The notes under the pieces are model-generated. The model was given only the letters and a program-made list of their open reading frames with translations. It did not search any database and had not been told where the DNA came from. The translations under genes were made by a program, and so were the position numbers. From Deltaproteobacteria bacterium (GTDB lineage Bacteria; Desulfobacterota; UBA8473), in NCBI GenBank assembly GCA_030643245.1, contig DAOWME010000188.1, forward strand, positions 1 through 6,016: DNA of 6,016 nt, read 5' to 3'. Shown here in pieces: positions 1 through 4,629 of this stretch; position 1 is the stretch's first letter, and every line of letters begins with the position of its first letter.

Positions 1-2
1 CG

Positions 3-131
3 GTGAGGGACGGAGAGACGATGGCGCTGGGAAATACCTATGTAAAAGGGGCGACCTATTCCCTGCCTGATTCAACCTCTCTCGGCAAGTGGCGGCAATC
101 CCTGGAGGAGATGGTTCAAGCATTAACATAA
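3..131 (+). CDS. 3' end of an unrecognised gene (partial)
   Basis: Only the last 42 codons are present. The frame is open from the left edge and ends at TAA 129-131, while one other forward frame stops at once and the other within about 70 bases. The peptide contains the stretch GNTYVKGATYSLPDSTSLG and ends in a probable short amphipathic helix (KWRQSLEEMVQAL). I do not recognise the family. The reading frame is supported mainly by the strong stem-loop terminator that begins a few bases after the stop, where the end of a transcription unit on this strand would be expected. The gene is probably unrelated to the operon that starts at 388, because the terminator and a 256-base spacer separate them. 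Function is unknown. Confidence 0.6.
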   Translation: MRDGETMALGNTYVKGATYSLPDSTSLGKWRQSLEEMVQALT

Positions 132-135
132 TGAC

Positions 136-180
136 AGGCCCATGTGCCTGCTTGAGAAGAGGCAGGCACACGGGCTTTCC
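136..180 (+). terminator. stem-loop terminator after the left-edge gene
   Basis: GCCCATGTGCCTGC (138-151) pairs with GCAGGCACACGGGC (162-175), giving a 14-bp stem with one A/C mismatch and a 10-base loop. G137/T176 and A136/T177 extend the base. A pyrimidine-rich tail (TTTCCTCTCTTCT, 176-188) follows, although it is not a pure T run. Its position directly after the TAA at 129-131 fits a rho-independent-type terminator of the upstream gene. Confidence 0.75.
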
Positions 181-267
181 TCTCTTCTATTTGCTACCTA
201 AATTATGTATAAGAAATCTTTTTTTATTGGGATTTCCAAAGCTATAACAATAAATAGACAATCGGTC

Positions 268-316
268 GTGGGAGAGGCTTTCAGCCTCGAAAATCGTGGC
301 TAAAAACCACTCCCAC
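268..316. repeat. 49-bp cloverleaf-like palindromic element (REP/BIME type)
   Basis: The outer arms GTGGGAG (268-274) and CTCCCAC (310-316) are perfect inverted repeats. Between them lie two small hairpins: GAGGC (274-278) with GCCTC (284-288), and GTGG (296-299) with CCAC (307-310). This nested layout resembles the dispersed REP-like palindromes found in many bacterial genomes, some of which are moved by IS200/IS605-like REP-associated transposases; family assignment is from memory of the sequence style. It lies in the 256-base spacer upstream of the four-gene operon and could be transcribed as part of its leader. The rest of the spacer is AT-rich and I see no convincing promoter in it. Confidence 0.65.
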
Positions 317-387
317 AATAATAACGAAAAACTTGTAAATGGAAGAAAGATTTATTTTCAAAAAGTGTCAACTACTTTCATACGATT

Positions 388-786
388 ATGAATGATGCCA
401 AAAAGTTTACCAGTAAAGAGTTTCTGGCTCAGTGTCGTCGATGCCCTGAACTGGCCTATGACTTACTCGCCCTTCCCCCGGTACACGAGTTATGGCTGCA
501 TGAATTCTTCGCCTCTCGTGAAGGGATAAAATGGTTTTCGACAATACGGGACGAGAGGCTTCTAATCTGGCTATGCAACCCTGAGGAGGAGTTGGTCTCT
601 TCTCTCTTCAATTCACCACGGGACAAACGATTCCATGACTATTTCGGGCATTACAGCAACCTGGAATTGATGGGCATGATAGAGGGATTGGATATACCCT
701 TCAAGGTAACCTCAGAGGGAATGAGAAGGGTTATGAAAAAGCAGCGGGAAAGTGAATGGATGGCGCTAATGATGTTCAGGAAATGA
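388..786 (+). CDS. uncharacterised paralog 1 (A+C form, lacks the central block)
   Basis: A 132-residue protein of unrecognised family and the first gene of a four-gene operon. Residues 7-25 (block A, KFTSKEFL..CRRCPELAYD) match the N-terminus of the third gene. Residues 28-90 (block C) carry LALPPVHE, IWLCNPEEE and SPRDK, which match that protein's C-terminal half. Roughly 80 residues that separate A and C in the third protein are missing here, and the junction (AYDL then LALPPV) is clean and in frame. The C-terminal tail (about 91-132) is its own and is rich in Met, Arg and Lys. The start at 388 is supported by alignment of its N-terminus with the third gene, but no good Shine-Dalgarno precedes it, unlike the other genes of the operon. 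It has no signal peptide or membrane segment. It may be an internally deleted but still translated copy, or a regulatory short form. Confidence 0.75.
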   Translation: MNDAKKFTSKEFLAQCRRCPELAYDLLALPPVHELWLHEFFASREGIKWFSTIRDERLLIWLCNPEEELVSSLFNSPRDKRFHDYFGHYSNLELMGMIEGLDIPFKVTSEGMRRVMKKQRESEWMALMMFRK

Positions 787-799
787 TGTGGAGGGGTAA

Positions 800-1297
800 A
801 TGGATGAACAAAATCAACAAGGATATTCAAAGGACAAGATACTGACTGAGGTGCAGCGTCTCCTTCAGTCTATTGAATACCAGCTTGAGGAGCCGCATAT
901 ACCCAAAGAATTCATGGGCAAACCTGATTTCTATGGGAAGAGACGGGACGGAGAAGCTTCTCATGAGGTCTGCGGTGTGATAAAGCACGAGATAAAAGAG
1001 ATACCCCGCGCGGTGACCCAACTCTGGACGATGAAGAGGCAGCTGGGGGAGGATATTAGTTATATAATCGTACTTCCTCCATTAAATGAGGGTGATCTCG
1101 TTAACCTTATGCGTGCGGACAAAAACAAGATTTTAAAGAAGATACGGCGTGAACAGTTCCAGATATGGCAGTGTAACCCGGAGGAGAAAAGCATATGCTC
1201 TATGTTCGGCGTAGCGCGTGACAACGTTCTTACGCAGCGCCTCAAATTCAAGGATCTCGAAATATACGACGTGGTTTCTTCAGGAGGTCGGAAGTGA
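800..1297 (+). CDS. uncharacterised paralog 2 (B+C form)
   Basis: A 165-residue protein of unrecognised family. Block B covers about residues 14-88: a helix (EVQRLLQSIEYQLEE), KPDF at 41-44, then a strand and charged segment (CGVIKHEIKEI). Block C follows with IIVLPPLNE (89-97), QIWQCNPEEKSI (121-132), FG (136-137) and ARD (139-141). These line up position for position with the third gene's product from about residue 28 on. The N-terminal A block present in the neighbouring paralogs is absent. A Shine-Dalgarno (GGAGG, 790-794) stands six bases before the ATG, and the gene begins 13 bases after the first gene's stop. It overlaps the third gene by four bases, implying coupled translation. No signal peptide or membrane segment is visible, so a cytoplasmic location is likely. 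Confidence 0.82.
   Translation: MDEQNQQGYSKDKILTEVQRLLQSIEYQLEEPHIPKEFMGKPDFYGKRRDGEASHEVCGVIKHEIKEIPRAVTQLWTMKRQLGEDISYIIVLPPLNEGDLVNLMRADKNKILKKIRREQFQIWQCNPEEKSICSMFGVARDNVLTQRLKFKDLEIYDVVSSGGRK
1282..1288 (+). promoter_or_regulatory. ribosome binding site fixing the GTG start at 1294
   Basis: AGGAGGT lies five bases upstream of GTG 1294. The GTG overlaps the previous gene's stop as GTGA (1294-1297). The near-perfect site decides this start over later ATG codons and points to coupled translation of the second and third genes. Confidence 0.8.
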
Positions 1298-1875
1298 GCA
1301 AAGGAAAATTTACAAGCAAGGAATTCTTGTCCCGGTTACGTACATGTCCCCAGCTGGCCTACGACTTCAGTACAGAGCAGGTGCTGGGGGAGGTGAAACG
1401 GTTCCTTGAGTTTGTCGGCTATAGGATAGAAGACCCCGCTGCTTATGTTGAGTTTGTCGTTAAGCCTGATTTCTGCGCCACCAGGAAGGAATCGAATACG
1501 ACTCACCGGATCGCCGGCCTGGTGAGACGTGACATGAAGGAAGCCGGGGGTGGGGTTACTTCTCTCGATAAGGTGAAGACCGGTTTGGGGGAGGAGGTTG
1601 ACTACGTGGTTGCGCTCCCCCCTGTAAATGAGCGATACTTGATCGATTTCATGTGTGAGGATAACTATAAGTTCCTTCGGAAGATAGAGGAGGAACGGTA
1701 TATGATCTGGTTATGCAACCCGGATGAAAAGAGTATCTGGTCCGCGTTCGGCGCGCCGAGGGATAAGCTTATCAATGAATATTTTAAATTCAAGGGCGGC
1801 GGCCTGGAGATGCTTTTCAATATGCCCTTTCGACGCGAGTCAAAAGAGATCCAGAGGGAAGTGCTGGGGGAATGA
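1294..1875 (+). CDS. uncharacterised paralog 3 (full A+B+C form)
   Basis: A 193-residue protein of unrecognised family, the only one of the three paralogs with all blocks. Block A is residues 5-24 (KFTSKEFLSRLRTCPQLAYD). Block B is about 25-105: helix QVLGEVKRFLEFVGYRIED, KPDF at 57-60, then strand RIAGLVRRDMKE. Block C is about 106-170: VVALPPVNE (105-113), ERYMIWLCNPDEKSIW (134-149), FGAPRDKL (152-159). The predicted alternation of helix, strand with Asp, strand, helix, strand loosely recalls restriction-endonuclease-like folds, but no clear E-x-K is seen, so enzymatic activity is unproven. It starts at GTG behind a strong ribosome binding site and its start overlaps the second gene by four bases. 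The fourth gene begins 12 bases after its stop. Confidence 0.84.
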   Translation: MSKGKFTSKEFLSRLRTCPQLAYDFSTEQVLGEVKRFLEFVGYRIEDPAAYVEFVVKPDFCATRKESNTTHRIAGLVRRDMKEAGGGVTSLDKVKTGLGEEVDYVVALPPVNERYLIDFMCEDNYKFLRKIEEERYMIWLCNPDEKSIWSAFGAPRDKLINEYFKFKGGGLEMLFNMPFRRESKEIQREVLGE

Positions 1876-1887
1876 AAGGAACATCTT

Positions 1888-2673
1888 ATGACAACAGTGG
1901 CAGATGTAAAGGAGATATTCGCGAAAAAGGGGTTGCGCATCAAGTGCCCGATTCAAGATGATTTTCTGGTGAAGAATATAAACATAGTGGAAAGGCATAC
2001 TTATGCCGGCGGCGGCATACACTTCCTATTAAGGATAGTATTCGTCGACGATAAAGGGAGGGATTTGTCCGATCTCTTCCCCTGCGAGGGGAGGACAGAG
2101 AGGAAGAGGCCTCTCATAACCGTCTCTGAAGAGGTCCCGAAACCGTTGACACTGAAGCCTCTTCCTATGCGGGATAAAATCGCTTTTGAGAATGCCGACG
2201 AGGCCCTAAGCTATCTTGCAGAGGCAATTATACATCTCCTTGAGGATAGAGGTTACGGCCGAGCTGAGCAAGATGGTTGCGATCTCTACTTTGAGAAGGG
2301 ATCGAGGGGGTTGTTTGTTAACCTGGCGCCGCGTTGTGATGAGGCGGCCATCCAAAGAACAAAAGAACTCATACGATTACGAGGAAAACACGGCAGCGGC
2401 CATGATTATGCGCTTGTGATCCCCGCTTTTCAAGATTCCCTCGGTCTTTCCCTGCTCTTTCAGGAGAACTGGTTCAGGGAACACGGGGAGTCTCTGGCGG
2501 GACACCGAATAGGCGTGTATGGCGTTAACAATAGCGATCCCAACCTTATCTTCCCTTTTACCATCTATCCAAAAGATAGGGAACTCGCCCGGTACTTTAT
2601 GTATACAGGGCCTCAATGGCAAATCCTCCGCAACAAGTATGTGGCAAGCAGAAAAAGAGTAACTTCTCAATAA
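1888..2673 (+). CDS. uncharacterised two-domain protein, 3' end altered by element insertion
   Basis: A 261-residue protein of unrecognised family and the last gene of the operon. AAAGGA (1875-1880) stands seven bases before its ATG. Residues 1-90 look like a separate mainly beta domain (HFLLRIVFVDDKGRDL at 45-60). Residues about 104-215 follow the block B+C order of the preceding paralogs at low identity: helix ALSYLAEAIIHLLEDRGYG, CDLYFEK (131-137), strand GLFVNLAPR, helix, strand DYALVIPAF (173-181), then HRIGVYGVN (206-214) where the paralogs have IWLCNP. The last codons are disrupted: a 149-bp element enters after codon 257 (AGA 2656-2658), so the present tail VTSQ and the TAA derive from the element. 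Removing the element and one target copy gives a tail VQK and a TAG (2825-2827). The change is only terminal, so function is probably kept. Confidence 0.82.
   Translation: MTTVADVKEIFAKKGLRIKCPIQDDFLVKNINIVERHTYAGGGIHFLLRIVFVDDKGRDLSDLFPCEGRTERKRPLITVSEEVPKPLTLKPLPMRDKIAFENADEALSYLAEAIIHLLEDRGYGRAEQDGCDLYFEKGSRGLFVNLAPRCDEAAIQRTKELIRLRGKHGSGHDYALVIPAFQDSLGLSLLFQENWFREHGESLAGHRIGVYGVNNSDPNLIFPFTIYPKDRELARYFMYTGPQWQILRNKYVASRKRVTSQ
2651..2658. repeat. left 8-bp target-site duplication
   Basis: GAAAAAGA immediately precedes the left inverted terminal repeat of the inserted element and is repeated exactly at 2808-2815, immediately after the right one. The identity runs on for two more bases (GT) because the element's first two bases happen to equal the flank. 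Confidence 0.8.
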
Positions 2674-2807
2674 GTTAGGGTAGATTATGTTTTGCGACTA
2701 TTCACTGGATTCCTGCTTTCGCAGGAATGACGGGCATTTACATCCAGACGTCATTCCCGCGGACGCGGGAATCCATAGGTATTACCCGGAACTTATTGAG
2801 AAGTTAC
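2659..2807. mobile_element. 149-bp MITE-like element with 18-bp terminal inverted repeats (IS66-like ends)
   Basis: The left end GTAACTTCTCAATAAGTT (2659-2676) is the exact reverse complement of the right end (2790-2807). Similarity extends a further five bases or so inward (GGGTA) with a one-base gap. An 8-bp direct repeat, GAAAAAGA, abuts both ends (2651-2658, 2808-2815). It has no coding capacity, so it must have been moved in trans. Ends starting GTAA with an 8-bp duplication are what I recall for the IS66 family, making a non-autonomous IS66 relative the likeliest identity; the family assignment is inference. It carries a two-hairpin palindrome in its centre. Perfect terminal repeats and an intact duplication suggest recent insertion. 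It lies at the very end of the fourth operon gene. Confidence 0.83.
2706..2775. repeat. two-hairpin inverted repeat inside the MITE
   Basis: A 27-base arm (2706-2732, from TGGATTCCTGC to GGAATGACG) is inverted as 2749-2775, with 23 of 27 bases matching. Each arm is itself a hairpin: TTCCTGC/GCAGGAA with loop TTTC in the left arm, and TTCCCGC/GCGGGAA with loop GGAC in the right arm. The T-A to C-G difference between the stems is compensated on both sides. This TGGATTCC(C/T)GC...GGAATGACG pattern is a familiar dispersed repeat in many bacterial genomes. Placed right after the operon's stop codon, it could also act as a transcription terminator or mRNA-stabilising structure. Confidence 0.78.
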
Positions 2808-2815
2808 GAAAAAGA
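2808..2815. repeat. right 8-bp target-site duplication
   Basis: This is an exact copy of GAAAAAGA at 2651-2658, abutting the right terminal repeat of the inserted element. Reading on from here in the frame of the interrupted gene gives GTC CAA AAA TAG, its probable original ending. Confidence 0.8.
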
Positions 2816-2837
2816 GTCCAAAAATAGGAGGGTTATG

Positions 2838-2862
2838 GTAATTTCTCAGAAAGTCGGGGTAT
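2838..2862 (+). repeat. solitary diverged copy of the element end
   Basis: GTAATTTCTCAGAAAGTC (2838-2855) matches 14 of 18 bases of the left terminal repeat at 2659. Similarity continues into GGGGTA, matching the inner extension of the true ends. No matching opposite end or target duplication is visible downstream, so this looks like a remnant of an older or related insertion. The remaining intergenic bases up to 2943 hold no other feature I can support. Confidence 0.5.
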
Positions 2863-2930
2863 GAGGGGCGCAGCGAGGCACTTTAGTGAGCAGGGCATTG
2901 ATGATGATCGTATTTTGGCGTGCTAAGACG

Positions 2931-2936
2931 AGAGGA
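2931..2936 (+). promoter_or_regulatory. ribosome binding site fixing the ATG start at 2944
   Basis: AGAGGA lies seven bases before ATG 2944. It supports that start over the in-frame GTG at 2920, which would only add eight residues with no family similarity. Confidence 0.65.
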
Positions 2937-2943
2937 TAGCAGG

Positions 2944-3510
2944 ATGGGATTAAAGCTTGATCTCCATACACATTGTTACGAAGCCACTATGTGTAGCAGT
3001 GTAAACGCAGTAGAGAAAATCGTAAATGCTGTAAAAGCAAGGGGGTTGGATGGGATCGCGGTTACTGAGCACATCGATAAGGATTATGGATACAGGGTAA
3101 AGCGTATAGTTGAAAAACGCTTCGATGGCGAGGTCCTGATTATCCCCGGTCAGGAGATAAACACGAGCTTGATACATGTGCAAGTAGTGGAATTATATCT
3201 ATCTGACAACGCCACCTTTAGATTTGTGGCACACCCTTATCATTTGACGGACTTCAGCCGTTACGTTGCCGCACACGCACATGAGCTACATGGTGTTGAA
3301 ATTGAGAACTTTCAACATCGATGGGAGATGAAACAGGTGAATAGGGAGAAGATTCGAGCAGTTGCAGAGGAATACGATCTCATGCTTCTAGCCAATAGCG
3401 ATGCCCACTCTCTCGGTGATATTGGACGATACTATAATGAAGTCGATCTTGGTGAGCTGCATAAAAGAATAGGTCGAAAGCGTTGCAAAAGCAAAGTAAC
3501 AAACGAATGA
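2944..3510 (+). CDS. PHP-domain metal-dependent phosphoesterase
   Basis: A 188-residue PHP-fold hydrolase. The expected metal-ligand set is in order: DLHTH (H8, H10), TEH (E42, H43), PGQEIN (E71), IHVQ (H78), HPYH (H97), IENFQ (E119 or N122) and NSDAH (D153, H155). Stand-alone PHP proteins of this size are predicted phosphoesterases, and known relatives act on nucleotides, histidinol phosphate or DNA ends; the substrate here cannot be told. It covers the PHP core with no fused domain, matching stand-alone members. I chose ATG 2944 because the conserved N-terminal strand GLKLDLHTH begins there and AGAGGA precedes it. Downstream, 62 bases with a palindromic repeat separate it from the AAA+ ATPase gene, so co-transcription is possible but not certain. 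It is probably cytoplasmic, with no signal peptide seen. Confidence 0.88.
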   Translation: MGLKLDLHTHCYEATMCSSVNAVEKIVNAVKARGLDGIAVTEHIDKDYGYRVKRIVEKRFDGEVLIIPGQEINTSLIHVQVVELYLSDNATFRFVAHPYHLTDFSRYVAAHAHELHGVEIENFQHRWEMKQVNREKIRAVAEEYDLMLLANSDAHSLGDIGRYYNEVDLGELHKRIGRKRCKSKVTNE

Positions 3511-3525
3511 AAAGCATCTCGCCCG

Positions 3526-3559
3526 CCCCCTTTTTCATAAGGGGGGAACAGGGGGATTT
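3526..3559. repeat. C-run/G-run palindromic dispersed repeat
   Basis: CCCCCTT (3526-3532) pairs with AAGGGGG (3539-3545) across a 6-base loop, and a further AACAGGGGGATTT segment follows. This is a widely dispersed bacterial intergenic repeat style. It lies between the phosphoesterase stop and the ribosome binding site of the AAA+ gene. It happens to be open in that gene's frame, which creates a false N-terminal extension reading APFFIRGEQGDLK. Confidence 0.6.
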
Positions 3560-3560
3560 A

Positions 3561-3567
3561 AAGGAGG
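3561..3567 (+). promoter_or_regulatory. ribosome binding site fixing the GTG start at 3573
   Basis: AAGGAGG lies five bases upstream of GTG 3573 and is the only strong site near the 5' end of this gene. It rules against the more upstream in-frame starts at 3483 and 3510, which would place the dispersed repeat inside the protein. Confidence 0.8.
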
Positions 3568-3572
3568 GTTAC

Positions 3573-4601
3573 GTGATAATTGAGGGGTTGAGAGAGACTG
3601 TACTGGGATACCTGGAAAAGGGTGAAGACTCTTTAAGTGTTATATTTGGTCAGGAGGATGCCAAGGTGAGGATACTTGCCTCCATATTGGCTGATCATCA
3701 TGTATTGATAGAGGGGCCTCCCGGTGTAGGCAAGACCACATTGGCCAAGCGACTTGCCTCCATCTTGCCGCCTGTACAGGCGGCAAAGGGATGCCCATTC
3801 CACTGTGATCCCGAACAACTGGTCTGTCCTCAATGCATCTCCAAGGCCAAAGAAGGCAATTTGGAGGTGGAGAAGGTGGAAGGGACCAAAAGGTTTGTAA
3901 GGATACAGGGAAGTCCCGACCTTACGGCTGAAGACCTTCTGGGGGACATAGATCCAACGAAGGCGTTCAAGTTTGGCCCTCATGACTACAGGGCATTTAC
4001 GCCGGGGAAACTCCTCAAGGGTAATAGGGGGATAGTCTTCTTTGATGAGTTGAACAGGGTGCCTGAAAAGTTGCAGAATGCATTGCTCCAGGTACTGGAA
4101 GAGAGGGTGGCCACCATAGGTCCTTACGACGTAGACTATGCGTCTAACTTCATTATGCTGGCTACGATGAATCCCAGGGAGCATGCAGGGGTGGAAGAGT
4201 TATCGGACGTCCTCCTCGATAGGTTTGACATAGTGAGGATGGGGTACCCGGAAACCCCCGAACGGGAAAGACAGATATTACTGAAGTATGGACTCAGGAC
4301 TGATGGGATAGAGATACATGATGAGGTAGTCGATGCCATAGTAAGGTTAGTGAGGGCTACAAGAGAGGAGCCCTGGAGTAAGGAGTTGGAACAGGGCGCC
4401 AGTGCCAGGGCGGGACTTTCCCTATATGAGAAAGTGCAGACCTTTGCCTTGCTGGGAAGTCGAGACGTGACTACTGTGGAGGATGTCAGGAACATGGCGG
4501 TCTCATCGATGGGGAGCAGGATCAAGCCATCGCCTGAGTCAAAGTACTACGATGACCCACTCGGCCTCATTGGAGAGATGACCGAGGGTGTTCTTGGGTA
4601 A
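3573..4601 (+). CDS. MoxR/magnesium-chelatase-I-like AAA+ ATPase with Cys4 insertion
   Basis: A 342-residue AAA+ ATPase of the MoxR/ChlI (BchI) group. Visible motifs are Walker A GPPGVGKTT (48-56), Walker B IVFFDE (154-159), sensor 1 TMNP (N200), a likely arginine finger in LLDRFD (R217) and sensor 2 GASARAGLSL (R279). Between Walker A and Walker B is a cysteine-bearing insertion, C74-x3-C78-x6-C85-x2-C88, which could bind zinc or an Fe-S cluster; chelatase-I proteins have an insertion in this area, but a full four-cysteine set is notable. Relatives act as ATP-driven chaperones that insert metals or mature metalloenzymes, usually with a VWA-domain partner, which is not seen in this window. 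The GTG start is chosen from AAGGAGG upstream. The cooC gene follows after 28 bases, suggesting a shared role in metal-centre assembly (inference). No membrane segment is visible. Confidence 0.85.
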   Translation: MIIEGLRETVLGYLEKGEDSLSVIFGQEDAKVRILASILADHHVLIEGPPGVGKTTLAKRLASILPPVQAAKGCPFHCDPEQLVCPQCISKAKEGNLEVEKVEGTKRFVRIQGSPDLTAEDLLGDIDPTKAFKFGPHDYRAFTPGKLLKGNRGIVFFDELNRVPEKLQNALLQVLEERVATIGPYDVDYASNFIMLATMNPREHAGVEELSDVLLDRFDIVRMGYPETPERERQILLKYGLRTDGIEIHDEVVDAIVRLVRATREEPWSKELEQGASARAGLSLYEKVQTFALLGSRDVTTVEDVRNMAVSSMGSRIKPSPESKYYDDPLGLIGEMTEGVLG

Positions 4602-4629
4602 CTCATAACTCAGTGGAGATTGAAGAAGA

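Noticed and set aside
185..213. Possible promoter with TATAAG (208-213) in the left spacer
   Set aside because: No acceptable -35 box stands at the right distance (TTCTAT matches only two of six), so it is not better than chance in AT-rich DNA.
213..236. GAAATC/GATTTC hairpin around a T run
   Set aside because: The stem is only six base pairs with a 12-base loop, and the T run is inside the loop; there is no support for a terminator or riboswitch.
800..1875. Active PD-(D/E)XK nuclease in paralogs 2 and 3
   Set aside because: KPDF is present but the expected E-x-K on the following strand is not found (IKH and VRR instead), so only a remote fold resemblance is proposed.
2659..2862. CRISPR-like array from the three similar GTAA(C/T)TTCTCA segments
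   Set aside because: The copies are in mixed orientation, irregularly spaced and bounded by a target duplication, which fits transposon ends and not a repeat-spacer array.
2861..2926. Small 21-residue open frame between the MITE and the phosphoesterase
   Set aside because: It lacks a Shine-Dalgarno, starts inside the solitary element end and resembles no family; it is best taken as chance or element-derived.
2920..2943. GTG start for the PHP phosphoesterase at 2920
   Set aside because: It adds eight charged residues before the conserved GLKLDLHTH strand and has no good ribosome binding site; ATG 2944 has AGAGGA seven bases upstream.
3483..3572. Longer start for the AAA+ ATPase at 3483, adding 30 residues
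   Set aside because: The extension overlaps the phosphoesterase gene, translates a dispersed G/C-run repeat and has no ribosome binding site, while AAGGAGG sits correctly before GTG 3573.
3633..4184. 183-residue minus-strand open frame opposite the AAA+ ATPase
   Set aside because: It is a shadow of a gene with clear Walker A and B motifs on the + strand; its translation shows no domain. The other minus-strand frames were dismissed for the same reason.
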